Shown here one piece after another: positions 50,668 through 62,570 of a DNA stretch of 64,000 nt (the first letter of the stretch is position 1; each line of letters opens with the position of its first letter). Under the pieces are notes generated by a model. The model saw only the letters and a program-made list of their open reading frames with translations, was not told where the DNA came from and made no database searches. This DNA is from Stratiolaelaps scimitus (Eukaryota > Arthropoda > Arachnida > Mesostigmata > Laelapidae), in assembly GCA_019614645.1 (NCBI GenBank), contig JABWDB010000001.1:1-64000 (forward strand). Direction: 5' to 3'. Made by a program: the position numbers and the translations under genes.

Positions 50668-50795
50668 TATTATATATTGAGCGGCTAGTGCATTGCGAAA
50701 GCATTTAATGAATGGTATGTTTTTTTATTTTAAAACTAAACCTGGCGACACTTCTTGGATGAAATGAGCAGTTAGCGAACGGCGCCAATTAAAAA

Positions 50796-50958
50796 ATAGC
50801 CGGTCCTATTTATAGCCGGTCCTACCGCTTCTTTGGAAGCGGTCATCCTCAGCGGTAGAGGTAACATGGGTTCCTTGTTAAATCGCCCGCGGCCAAATTT
50901 CCGGATCATAAAATCCAATATCAACACAAGATTGCTCAACAATCTTGTGTCGATATTG
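50796..50958. repeat. Foldback-rich block with a strong 19-bp hairpin
   Basis: A 13-bp direct repeat (50796-50808, 50813-50825) is followed by a hairpin ACCGCTTC/GAAGCGGT (50824-50831, 50836-50843) and an alternative pairing CTACCGCT/AGCGGTAG (50822-50829, 50851-50858). A long hairpin then has arms 50916-50934 and 50940-50958 that pair at 18 of 19 positions around a 5-nt loop. It lies about 130 bp after the mariner. Identity unknown: MITE fragment, structured RNA or chance. Confidence 0.6.
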
Positions 50959-50959
50959 T

Positions 50960-53900
50960 GTAATAAGTATATGCCCTGAATACATAAAATTATATTGGTC
51001 ATTTCCATCGAGAAGAATCTCCATTAGATTCCACTGTTCGACATTATTATGCTGCAGCTACTACTACTACTACTACTACTGCTACCAGACTTTGGCTAGC
51101 ACATCTTATCACATCGTTACCTTCGAGGTGAACGTTGGCTTTATACCTCTCTCCCACTTAGCTGCTTTATTCCTTTGAGCAGCGTACGCGCCCCCCGTTT
51201 TCCTCTCTAACCCGCGCATCTCCCGACCAAGCACAGGTTCCATACGCCGTTCCGGCCTGGACAACTCGAGCAGCTGTTGATAAGCGATATGCAGCACAGC
51301 AGGCATTTTCTGTAGAAGTAGCATAGTGTAGCGCTGGGGAGCGGGCGGGCGGGCGGACGGACGGACGATACGCTAGCAAGCCCTGTGAGCAAGTGACGAG
51401 GCCAGACGAGCGAACTTGCTTAGTGACGACGTCGAAGCACTTGCGTGTGCCGCTGCCGGTGCCGCGACCGTGGAGGCCGGCTAAACCTCCGCAAGTGGTT
51501 GCAGTGGTGGCCCTCGCGGATGGGGACAAGCAGCCTCAACTTCGTCTGGCCTCAGGACGACGTCCCATTTTAATCCCCTCCGCCTTGTCGCCATTGGCTT
51601 CAGTGTCTCTGCCGCTCTCTCCTTCGCTCTTCTCCACCCGCACCGATATCACGCGATGCTCGGTTACTCGAAGCTGCCAGTAGCAGGACTGACTGGCTAG
51701 CAGACCCTTCTTCGTCCATCTTCTATCTCTTCAAGTGGGTAAGGGCCCCTGCCTAGTAGACATCGTGGCCGCTTAGTGCTTCCCTCGACTCGACACTTGA
51801 CTGCTGCACTGGCGGAGGGGCGGGGGGCCGCGGTTGAGCCCGCGCGCTGCCCGCCTGCCCGCGGAAAAGGTGTGTGTGTCTGTTTGTTTACCTGCTATAT
51901 CGTAAGCTGGCTGGGTGCCAGACGGGGGCAGGCAACGGCAACCGCAGCATCGTCCGCAACTCATATAGTATGTATCTTCCGTAGCGGCCACCGGGAAAGA
52001 TATGCGATATGCGAATGGCAAGGAATGGCATGGGATGTGGCGCCTCTAGACAACGGAAGGCTGGGGAACTGGAAAAATGGTCGAGTGAGATGGCGTTGGC
52101 TGTACAATGCAAACGTGGACGCTAGCGATACGGGCGGCGGCGGGAAAGCGGATCGCCGTATGGGATCGCGAACGAGACAAAGACACGAACTGTGGGCGAG
52201 CAAACGTCCACGTCGGCGATGACGAGAAGAAGCCGAGCGAGCCTGCCTCGCTGCGTGAGTGGTGTCGCCCAAGCAATAATGAAAAGGAGCTGGAGTCCTA
52301 ATGCAGCCGAGACCTGGAGGAGAGAGACATATCATCATCGCGGACGTACGGTGAAGGGTAATAGCGTGCCTCAGATGTCAGTCGTTGTTCTGCCAAGAAC
52401 CCTAGGAACGCGGGAACTCGGCCAGCGTAGAGCCAAGTCGGTAGTAATGTTCTCGTTACTCGGCCGTTTGCAAATTCGGAGGAGAAGGGGAGCCCTTAAA
52501 GGCAGCCGTGAACGTAGATCCGATAATGTTCAACGCGTGCTCGTAGAGACATATGGCATTAAAGAGACGAGTCGCTCGTCCGGCCGAGTGGGGCGAATGT
52601 CGCGGCCGTGTGTTGTCGATCTCGAGCGAATGAGAGCGGAATATTATCGTCATATTTGTATGCAACTGCACTTGAACTTACAGTTTACTTCAAATTCACA
52701 TGTAAGTTGAAGGTATCTGTTAGTGGTCATTTCTAGTCTAAAAGAGTACAGTCCCTACGAAGGATCGAGGAATGGCCTTCCGTCGGAGAGCTCATTCGAG
52801 AGAGACTGGTTAGCCATATCCTTCATAAAGCCTCTTCCTGAAATCAACCGAGGCAAGATGCAATGGTCTCCTACGCCGCCTTACGTAGTCCAATATATAA
52901 TAGCACTCACCAGACACACACATTCTCACTACAGCCATCCGCCACGATAAATGCTCATGGAGTAGTATGGTGGGAAATCCTCGCTGCAACGACCTAGTAA
53001 GTCAAACAAAGGGTGTAGGGCCCGCCGCTATCGGACGGAAATCTCCAGAGTGAATTGACACCTCTCATTTGGCAAGAAATGCAGCCCCAGCTTTACTGAT
53101 TGCTGCCTGATAAACAGATCGGATATCGTAGGTTTAAATATTGCCGTGTCTGGCCTCAGGGAAGTAAGCATCTACGGCATCTCTCGTTCTAATATTAGGA
53201 GAATCCAATGGAGATTGGCAGGGACGCCTCAGCCGCCAACAGGAATTGCTTTCTTTTAGGCCGTGAACAAGGAGATGAAGGTTTAGAATGGATGACGTTT
53301 TCCGTGACGACACGCACACTATCATTCGCTGAGTGCGATTTATGTGCAGAGCTATTCAAATCGCATCGTTACCCTTGAAGCAAAGATGCAGGTGAGTCTG
53401 GCAAACACGAGGGATAATAATAACAGGTCTATGCTCACATAATGAGGATAGCTGAGGGTCGGTTCCATGTAAATTGCATTACTTAAAATATACCTGTCGA
53501 TGTAGGAACCTCTGTTCTGTCGTGCATGTTAACCCAAGAGTGCACGTGTACGTTATGATTTATTCTCAACATTTCTAGTGACGCTTCATCTAAGGCACGA
53601 TCATTCGTCCAGAAACAAAAAAGAAAGCTTACTCATATCAAGTTGTACCTGAGCAGATCGGGATGCTCATAATACACGGTTGTCATTATATGTCATCCAT
53701 CGAAAGCGACCCTAAATTTAACAATGACAGATGTAAAACTTGAGTGCCGCTTCCGCTAAGCTCCGTGAGACCCTCTCCGTTATTGCCAATCTCCTTTAGC
53801 GAATATCTAATTGTTTTCAGGTTGACTGTCAGCCGACATTGAACGTCCATTCTTTAGCGAGTGGCTAATCTGAGACAGAGCATCTTCGCCTCGTCGAGCC
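50960..53900. other. No recognisable gene
   Basis: Contains a TAC/CTA triplet run near 51058-51082, a GGGC-to-GGAC tetranucleotide run at 51341-51367 and a GC-rich interval to 52.6 kb, then AT-rich sequence. Frames up to 172 codons overlap on both strands without a recognisable domain. Confidence 0.4.
51341..51367. repeat. GCGG/ACGG tetranucleotide repeat
   Basis: Three to four GCGG units change into three ACGG units. One of several CGNN tetranucleotide runs in the window (23690, 33239, 60880). Confidence 0.8.
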
Positions 53901-53904
53901 CGCT

Positions 53905-53952
53905 GGCTTGCTGCATTCGTGTGCGCCTTACAATCGGAGGGGACACGTAGAG
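53905..53952 (+). repeat. Fragment of second SINE-like family
   Basis: The core GTGTGCGCCTTACAATCGG and the following GGGGACACGTAG match the repeat at 61205-61310 with few changes. The box B half is missing, so this is a fragment. Confidence 0.55.
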
Positions 53953-54061
53953 AACAAAGAGCATCTTTGCGTCGGGTTAACAGAGTATTGATTCACTGAT
54001 CCATTCGAACGGGATTGTTCAGTCACCTACGGGGAGCTGCTCTTAGGCAAATATTACGTAG

Positions 54062-54085
54062 GTAATATATATATATATATATTAC
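54062..54085. repeat. Perfect 24-bp palindrome with TA core
   Basis: GTAAT arms around a TA core ending in ATTAC, the same arm design as the palindrome at 2723-2756. Confidence 0.8.
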
Positions 54086-55225
54086 ACTCTCGCAAGTTGC
54101 TCGATATGAACACATGGAGAACATCACGAGTTCTGAGCTTTTTGTCGGATGGTTTTCGTCGCAATTCCCCATGAGACGCCATAAAAATAAAAACCAATTA
54201 ATAAATAAGTAGCTTGAATCCAACGACCGTCTGAATCGATCTCTTCGCGCCTCTGTCGATACCGCACGACATTGCGTTTTAGCTCTACTGACATTTACAG
54301 CCAGTCATTGGCCGAGTATCCCCTCGTCGCATACTCGGCATACATACCGGCGTATACTGCGCATCCAAGCGCAAGGGAGCAATAATCCGCTTGAGCGGCC
54401 AGTGTGAGAAGCATGGCGCGCGTGGCGCACAAACCCGACAGACATCTATTGCATGTATAGTCGTCATCGGGCACAGTCCAGCAGTCCAGGCCGCAGCTGG
54501 TGGTGGTGGTGCTGCTGCTGCTGCTCAATGAGCGATCATTTCTTGATTTTTCGGTGCCGGCCGAGTGCGAACGTCTAGGAACGCCGGAGCGGGGGACGGG
54601 GTTAGTAACAGCCAGCATAACGTCGCCGAGGGCCTGACACGAGAGAAAAAAAAGAGTCGGCTAGTCTAGATTTGCTGTGAGTACGAGGAGGAAGAGGCGG
54701 AGAATGGAGACGTCTTCGTCGTCTCGGCGACTCCCGTCGCGGCGTCTGCTCGGTCTGCCTTCAAAAGGAATCCCAGATGAGGAGACGGTGGACAGTGGAC
54801 GTCGATGGTAACGGCACCACTACCAGCTGCTATTGCTGCTGCTGCTGCCGCTGGTATGACTCGGACCCAGTGAAGCGCAGCATTAGCTTCTGGAACGGCG
54901 ACCGGCAGCATCCAACTTCATCCGTGTGGCCCCAAGAGGTCCCACACAGCACCCTTAGTGCGTTCAGCCTTAGTTCAGCGGGCCCGTTCCAGCGGACTCG
55001 ACTGCAGCTCGAGAGGTAGACTACCCACCCAACATAGCCGCCTACGCACGCGAGCACACACTCACACTCATGTGCTTTCATCATAATATTCCGTTCGTAC
55101 AGTTCGACCGATGCACGCGCGCACAGAGTTTGAATCCCGCGCGAACGTCCGTCCTTCAGCACGGCATGAACGAGCAGAAGAGAAAAATCCACCTCGGCGA
55201 CAGAAAGCCGTACACCAACCCGCTG

Positions 55226-55233
55226 TATAAATA
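55226..55233 (+). promoter_or_regulatory. Candidate TATA box
   Basis: TATAAATA lies in GC-rich sequence, with a TCAGC sequence at 55263, about 37 bp downstream. The next ATG in good context (AAACATGA, 55353) opens an 103-codon Arg/Glu/Ser-rich frame of no known family. Suggestive only. Confidence 0.22.
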
Positions 55234-56192
55234 TAACACGGGCGTTAGCTGGCGACGAGCGATCAGCGAACTCGCGATAGAGGGTTGGGGGAACGGTATC
55301 AAAGAAGGACTCGGCGACGGCAACACCGCCGAAACAAGTGATAGTCCGAAACATGAACATCTTCACCCGGATACTAGCGGCACTGAGGAAGCGCGCTGCT
55401 GAACAGGGAAAGAGAACTAGAGAGACAGAGGCGGGGACAGACAGAGCCGCGCGGATAAGGAACATTTTTTCTTTTTTATTTGAGAGAGAGAGAGAGCAGA
55501 GGAAAATGTGCAAATCGATGTTCGGCCTGGGTCCGGAGGTGTCCGTGCAAGAATGGGCTTTGGCCACCGAATCCCCCCCCCCCCGCTCTTTCTCTCTCTC
55601 TCTCTCCCTCGAAGGACGGCAGGCATCGAATCAGAATGATGAGGTGCACACGCATGAAAGATAGGATGAAAGGCAGAACGAGAGACCTGCAGAGGTGTGA
55701 GAAAAACACATGGGTATAAGTAGCGCCCGGCGGCGCGAATGAAGCCTGAACATTTTTATCTATCCTATTCCCTTCGGATCGCGACTCACGGGATTGAGTG
55801 ACAAAGGTGGAGTACGTCAGGGAAAAAAAACGCTAATACCGAACGCATTGAAGTGCACGCGAAAGATCAGCATACGTGTGAGAGATAAGGAGGGGGCAGG
55901 AGAGAGAGAGAGAGGTCTATTTGCCTGTGTGTTGTGGCAAGACCACGATGTCGGCGCGAAGATAGAGATCGAATCGAATCGAACGCCATCTTGATACACA
56001 TATCAAATGTATCATATGTGATAGGGAACAGGAGCGATTGATCTAATTGGAGAAATTGGAGACGTACTGTTGTCCAGGCGACGTCGATGATTATCGAGAT
56101 TGGGATCGAGTGCGCTGTAACGGTAATAACATACTCTACGAGCTCTTCATTCATTTTATTTAGTTCACACTTTAGCTGTAATTTGCTAACTG

Positions 56193-56242
56193 TATATGTT
56201 TGTATATGTGCATGAGTATGTATATGTTTGTATATGTGCATG
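56193..56242. repeat. 28-bp tandem duplication
   Basis: Unit 56193-56220 (TATATGTTTGTATATGTGCA and eight more bases) is repeated almost in full from 56221 to 56242. Confidence 0.85.
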
Positions 56243-56539
56243 TTAAGCCTACTGTGACCAACAACTAATACTATCAAAACACGTTGATAATCTGCACTAC
56301 ATGCAATAACGAGTTATGTAACGTTGGAACAGTTCAGCTATCTTTTATGTGTTGTCAGCCGGAGTCTGTTGGGTGACGATGTGTCAGATTAATCGTATTT
56401 GAATGCAAAAACCGGCGTGATATTTCTGACAACAAAAATCCCCGTAATATTTACAGTCATGAACGTCTATAGCCTCCTGAAATCGCTCGGGTCACGCAGA
56501 CGAAGTGGTAGCGGTTTGGTCCCTTCATGTGCTATCCGT

Positions 56540-57330
56540 CAACGGAGAATGATGCATCGATCTGATGATTACGATGTCTTTGATCCTTGATGTGTGCGCT
56601 GTTTGAAATTGCACCCGTTGCAAACTTCGTTTTTCAGGCACTTTTCTTTGCGTGGTCCGCGAATGACCGCCCGATTGTCGTCCGTATAATGCCGAGGTAC
56701 CTGAATACGTTGACGAACTTGAGAACTTCACCGTCCAGTCGAAAGAAGTCGAGACGACTAAGCCGTCGTCCGGCGTCTAAACCTTGATTGCGTTTGTTTT
56801 CGTCGTGTTTATTTTCAGTCCACCACAGGTACGGTTCAATGTCGCAAGCGTCTGTTGTAAATGCTCCCTGCTGGTGCTATACATTGCGAGGTCATCAGTA
56901 TATAGGATTATATCAACATGTGGATGTTGTTAATCATGAGCGAGAACAACAAATGTCTAAGATTATCCCCTTGTGGGAAATTCCATGACCGGGTGAATAT
57001 CATTTCTCTGTGTCACCCCGTCGCCGATCGGCATATCTCTCTAGTGATCGGTATATATTTTACAGTAGATTTCTCATAAGTTCCACTAACGTCGTCGGTA
57101 CCCTCAGCTCGGTGCCCCAAGTTTGTTTAAGACGACAATTATTGACTCGGAATCAAACCTGGCCATGAAATCAACGAATATCAAGTAGAAGAATTAGGAT
57201 ACCAAAGTGTCCAAACAATTGTTTTCTATCCCATCCAACGGTATTTTGTTATCAGAGTCGATCTGCCTGAATGGGACCCATGCTGTTTTCCGGACGTGTG
57301 TTCACTATATTAGAGGTAGGGTGCTAGTCG
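56540..57330 (-). mobile_element. Decayed non-LTR retrotransposon (LINE), reverse transcriptase domain
   Basis: Minus-strand translations give reverse transcriptase motifs in order. Motif A is FVDFMARFDSESI (about 57178-57140). Motif B is PQGDNLRHLLFSLMINNI (56976-56923). Motif C is YTDDLAMYS (56902-56876), in another frame and followed by TLNRTCGGLKINTTKTNAIK. A thumb-side KFVNVFRYLGI follows near 56725-56690. Both Asp of motif C and the first Asp of motif A survive. Frameshifts and stops separate the blocks, so it is inactive. The pattern fits an R1/Jockey-type non-LTR element; clade and outer limits are uncertain. Motif C and what follows resemble the relic at 45440-46240. Confidence 0.8.
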
Positions 57331-59050
57331 TCGTGCCAGCAGACCGGACAGAGGTTTATAGACGCAACTTTTCTTGGCAATGCCCCTCTGAAATTCCGGA
57401 TCGGAGTGTCTACCGGTATGGTGTGTTTCGCACCGAGCCTATCCTCAAAATTAACCTGAGGAGTTGCGCGATTGACTGGACAGCTTGGTCTCGCTGGTCG
57501 GGCTGCCGGAACCAGACATCAGACGTTCCTGCCGCTTCTTCTGAAAGTCCTTTGACTCGTATTCGTCGAATCAACAAACAAATCGTTATAACGACGAGAG
57601 CGGCGACAATATAGTCTATTAATTTTATTTGAAATGATTAATTATTGGAAATTTAGCATGCAAGTGGGAAACTATTGTATCGTATTGCTAGCACTTTCTG
57701 AGTGATTTTCCACCGAGACGCCCCCTCCGCAAACGATGTAAAAAGCTGTTTGTATCGATCGAAAAGCTAGATATGTGAAAGTTGTTCGACCAAGCGGCGT
57801 GACGCTAGTGATGAAATCACATAACGGAGAGCGCCAGTAAACCGAATTCGAAATGGCCGGCCGCATGTATTCAGACACAACGGCTTTTAATGCTTGTGGT
57901 GTTGAAGAACGAAATGATAAGGTTGCAACTTTGTAACGAAAATCTATTTCACGGCTGCGGTCGGTAACCGCCAAGTTATTTAACAACTGATATATTGATA
58001 ATAAGTGCATGAGGCGAGGATACATTCAGCTGGCAATGACGCGAACAAAGCCGCGATCAGAATTCACCATGATCCGTCACTGGGCCCATTCTATCGGCGC
58101 ACAGCCGATCGAAATACGTACGGTTACCTGAGTTAATTATCACAAGTGGGTCGAACTCCGTGGAAGTCTTTAACGTTTCGTTGATGTAGGAAGTCTCTCG
58201 CTCTTTCTCTCTCATCGATGCCGGCTATATTTTTTTCTGCGTCACGTTAGCTTCAGCCTTTAATGGTTAGTGTGGATTTTGATTACGCAAGAAGGATCAC
58301 AGTGTGTGGGGTCTTCTTGCTCAACGGGCCGCCTAGAAAACTCCCGCAACTATTCTATGCATATTTAGCACCAATCAATAGGTACAAATGAATCGATAGA
58401 ACTAGTAGCACCCATGGTAATGAGACACTTAAAGATCCATGCGCATGCAGCCTTCTCCAGAAGAGCTTTTGGAGCAGTGAAGAAAACGCGAACGTAAATA
58501 TCACGCGACAGAAATCCACGCCGAACATCCCGTTCGATCCCGAACGGACCTGTCCATGGAACCCATTGGAACTAGTCGACGGAGACTTCCAGAGACAACA
58601 CGGCGGCGACGATCAGAGCCCTTTCGGTTCGCTTTAGGGCTAGGTGAAGTGCGCCGAGTAGAACCAAGCCGAGCCTGACTGGAGGGTCCCATCACCAAGA
58701 CACGACGATGACGCTGGTGGAGGAGCCGCCGCCGCCGAAGGGTCGTGTTTGAGCCGAACCAGAGACAGACAGACAGATAGACAGTGAGAGAGAGAGAGAA
58801 ACGAGAGACCGACGCCGGTGTCGGCCTCTTCCCACTCGTCATTGAGCTGCTGCCGGCCCTAGTGGCAGCAACCGAGGCGATTCGGTCCCTCGAGGAATTT
58901 TTAATATCGCGCCTCGCCTCGCCCGCCGCTGCCGCCTGCTCCGTCGCTCCTCATCACCATCAACGAGAGCAGGCCATTGAATAGAGGCCAGATGATAAAT
59001 AGGCACATTTTTGCACTTACCTTGCCTTCTTTCCTTGCATCACCCAGTAG
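57331..59050. other. No recognisable gene
   Basis: AT-rich to 58.5 kb, with a minus-strand frame of 117 codons at 57672-58025 that has ordinary protein composition but no family I recognise. A GACA repeat and GA tract lie at 58766-58799. Confidence 0.4.
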
Positions 59051-59136
59051 CGGCAGCGGCGGCGGTGGCGGCGGCAGCCGCCCCAAGCGGCAGCACGGCC
59101 GATGGCGGGAGCTGCAATGGACCGCGCAGTGCGAGC

Positions 59137-59137
59137 G

Positions 59138-59170
<33 letters not shown>
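59137..59170. repeat. GGC trinucleotide repeat
   Basis: Eleven uninterrupted GGC units, the longest triplet run in the window. It keeps several frames open as poly-Gly/Ala/Arg; an imperfect GGC stretch precedes it at 59050-59082. Confidence 0.95.
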
Positions 59171-61200
59171 AGCGGTGGCGGCCGTGTTGGTGGTGGCGAT
59201 GGTTCCCGCTCTCGAGCTCAGGGAGCACCAAGTAAGCAAGCAGTCAGTCGTCAGATCGGCCTGGCCAAGCGCTCGGCTGTGCTAGACCAGGCAGTCCACT
59301 ACGACAGTGGCAGGCGTTGGCCGAGTCACCCGCGGCTCGGGCAGCGCACCCTGACAGCCTGGCAGCAGTTCCAGGGGGAGCGTGCCCCTTGCAGACAAGC
59401 CACATCGGACTTGCCGGCCCGCGCCTGCTGCAGGCCTCCACGATCGCGCCTTCTGCCGCTGCTCTCGGCTAGCCGAGCGGCAGCGGTAGGCCGCAGGCTT
59501 GCTGGGCCTGAGGAAAAGGGAGGAGTGCGAGGGAGAGTGAGGGGAGAGAGGAAGCGAGCCTCATGCCTGAGCAGCAGCCGATAGCTGCTGCTCTGGATAG
59601 ATGGATAATAGATTACAGGGATAGATTACTAGGCAAAGGGGAACGAGAGAGGCTGGGGTAGACTGGAGTAGAAATGGATAGGCTCAGCGGAGGAGGGACC
59701 GTATGAAGGGGTGGACAAAGGGGTGGACGCTGCAACGGGGGAACAGAGCGAACACAAAAAGGGAGAGAGGGGCGGCAGAGTGTGAGAGGAAAGCGGCTCA
59801 CTAACTAGGGGGCTGAATGGAGGGCTTGCCTCGTACAACGATCGGGTTGGCCCAAGCTGCCGATAGAGGACGGGCAGCAGGGAGACATTTAGGCAACGAT
59901 GAAGGGCATGGAGACTCGGAGGAGTCTTTCTCCCGCTGAAACTGGGAAACGCATGGGAAAAGCGCTGGCCAGTGATAGGGGCTGAACATGAAGAGTGCTA
60001 AGGCGGCGGGCATGCCCGGCGAGTAGAGGGCGGTTGGGCTACCTGCTGAAGAATGTTCCTCATATCCACGGCGCGATCATTCGCACCTTACACTCACTCG
60101 GCTGGCAGCGTTCAGACGTCCACACAGACGACGTGTGCACGCACATGCTCAGATGCGTCGCGCGAACCTTGCACGACGAGTCGTTGGTAGAAGTTCGACG
60201 GGTTGGAAGCAAGCTAGGGGGCTAAAACGAGCCAGCTACGCATAGAGGCATCCGGGAGGGGATCAGGGGAGAGGTACTGGCACTGGGTGTCTGGGAGCCC
60301 GCAGCAGCAGCAGCAACGGAGATCCTGGCAGGGGTCGCCGGATGGGTTTGACGGTTAGCGAAAAGCCAGAGACCGGAAACAGCAACCGGGCCCGTGAGGA
60401 CCGGCCGGGCTTCGGGGGAGCCAAAGCGGAGGCTGCCTGTCGGGGAAGCCGCCGCCGTCGTCGTCGCCAACGTTAGTTGTGGGGGAGGATGGGCGGGAGC
60501 AACGACGAAGCTGAACGATAGAGAGCTGGCGACCGGACCGGCCGGGTCGAATATTTGGCACGAACGCGTTCGGGCTGGCATGCCCAAGTGTGCGACGACA
60601 TATTGCCGAATATGGAGGCACTAATAACCTCTCCCCTTTCGTCCGAGAAGAGCAGGGCCGAACAGCAAGTCGAGCTACTTGGCATATCGTTGAGAGCTTC
60701 TCCAACTCACCAGCTGGCCGTTGCCCGCTTCGCTGCTAGCTGCGAGACTACGCTTGCGGCTCCAGCGAGTGGGATCCATCTACCGCGCGTGGTAGGTGGT
60801 CGGCAGCAGAGAGACCCAACGGGATAGAACATCGAGAGTGCACACGCCCAGCAGGACTGCATGTCAGACGGTACATTGGACGACCGACCGACCGACGAAG
60901 CTGGCCTGGCCAGGCCATGAAAATGGTTGCCAAAATGGGAAAAACGAGATGGTAGCTTGGCCAACGCCGGAAGAATAAACGAAGTGGTGAAAGACAATAT
61001 CAGAGTGCCTGCTGAAGCACGCTGGTCAGTCAGCTAGAAGTCGTTGTATTTACAATTGACCGCCCAATACTGATTATCCTTCGGCGGCGTCCAATCAGGT
61101 TGTCACTACGTGCGTGCTCTATTCAACTCATCATACAACTGTCAATACATACTATATTATATATATATACGTATATAGTAAGCCACTCGGTTCTGTCGGG
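59171..61200. other. GC-rich block, no recognisable gene
   Basis: Frames of up to 160 codons on both strands are repeat-driven or low complexity. A GACC tetranucleotide run lies at 60880-60897. Confidence 0.42.
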
Positions 61201-61204
61201 CCCG

Positions 61205-61310
61205 GCGGCGTGGCGCATGGTGTGCACCTTTGCAATCGGAGGAGGGACACGTAGGTGCACGGGTTTGATCCCCACAGTTGCACATTTGCATCTGAAGGGG
61301 TTGTCCGTCT
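61205..61310 (+). repeat. tRNA-like SINE, family 2
   Basis: Box A (TGGCGCATGG, 61211-61220) and box B (GGTTTGATCCC, 61262-61272) are in the tRNA order and orientation, 41 nt apart. Between them an 8-bp inverted pair GTGCACCT/AGGTGCAC could form a long arm. The 5' and 3' ends do not pair as an acceptor stem, so a working tRNA is unlikely. A fragment of the same family lies at 53905-53952. Confidence 0.55.
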
Positions 61311-62526
61311 TATGAAGTAATGCCGAAAGCGGGGTTGTGCCGTGGGCTGAGTCAATGATGCTTAAGGCTGAGCGTCAACCCGAGATATGTATTTAATTCA
61401 CTCGCCTCCGCTAGTTTTGCGTTCTATGGATCTATGGTCTTGTTGATTATTTCGAGTAACAAGAATAGGTCCGTGGGGCAATTATGGCCTTTGGCCGAAA
61501 GTTATAAACATTATCAGTTTAGTCAGCCTTGTTTATTTGATTGTGTGCAAGTGAGAATTGCTTTTTGAGAGAACCTAACACTTAGTTTAGCTAGTGTCTA
61601 GTACTGTATGGTTAGATACGCACCTTTCGAATTAGAATTGGTCATCGCCACAGGATCGATATTATATGTTATAGCAATTTAACCCATCTTCCCAGGGTGC
61701 ATCTTCCCACCGTATATCTACCTAATTTAGCTCAATTTTGTATTTTTTGTTATTTTAAATACCGTATATTACAGTACTCAAGTTGATTTCAATACTTCTA
61801 CACCGGATGAGCGAATCGACGTATGGAATACACTGCTCATATATATATACATATATTTATATTTTATGAAAGACGAAGCCCTATGGCAATGTATATTTTG
61901 AGTAGATCCAGAGTCAACTACAGACTACCGCGTATACTTAACCAGGCGAACAGCTAAACCTGGCTGTTTCGCGAGGGAAAAACGTTGTGTTCAACATAGT
62001 TGATCGGCTAGATTCGATTTCTTTACAATCAACACGCTAATTACCTGCCATATGTACGAGCTGAAGCATTCATAGCAACTAATCCAACCCGAAATGCCAC
62101 CCATATCCACCTTTTTCCTTAGTCCCTTCCGTCCCGCAGCGGTTTGTCTCGTAGCTTAGCTCGTTGCTGGAATCAATCCGTTACAAGCGCCACTTCCCAT
62201 AGCCTGAACTAACCTGCTCGCACATATTGCTCTTATTGGCTGGCCAACCCCCAGACAGAGGCGATACCCCACATGCCCCCGATCGCCCGCTCGTCTAGTC
62301 TCCAGAATCCCTCGTGTGGCCACCGTGCTACATATATAATCGTAGGAGGCCTCAGTTTGCTACCCTACGCCCGGAAGGCGTAGGCTTGGCTTCGCACCAC
62401 CTTCCTTCGAGATCATAACATCGTCTCGTTTCTTCTCGTCATATGCCAGCGAACAGCACCTTGCCCACCCAGATCCACGCTCTATACCACCATCGTCTGT
62501 ACTGCTTCGTCTGCACCCACTCCCGA

Positions 62527-62528
<2 letters not shown>
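61311..62528. other. AT-rich stretch, no recognisable gene
   Basis: No long open frame; TA-rich pieces near 61838-61860. Nothing assignable. Confidence 0.45.

Positions 62529-62567
<39 letters not shown>
62529..62567. repeat. CT dinucleotide microsatellite
   Basis: Uninterrupted CT, 39 nt; the reverse strand is a GA tract. A minus-strand frame of 117 codons through it reads as an Arg/Glu alternation and is not a gene. Confidence 0.95.

Positions 62568-62570
<3 letters not shown>

Larger units (their letters stand above)
53953..56190. other. No recognisable gene; includes a long unassigned frame
   Basis: A minus-strand frame at 54830-55567 is 245 codons but overlaps plus-strand frames, ends in a CAG-encoded Gln run and shows no known domain. 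GA tracts lie at 55481-55496 and 55901-55912, a C run near 55576-55585, and a TATA-like box at 55226. Confidence 0.38.

Noticed and set aside
50960..50990. GTATATGCCCT resembling a mariner terminus after the hairpin
   Set aside because: Only about ten bases match and there is no second end or TA duplication; likely coincidence.
59102..59584. 160-codon plus-strand frame with poly-Gly
   Set aside because: Driven by the GGC repeat; several other frames stay open across the same place.
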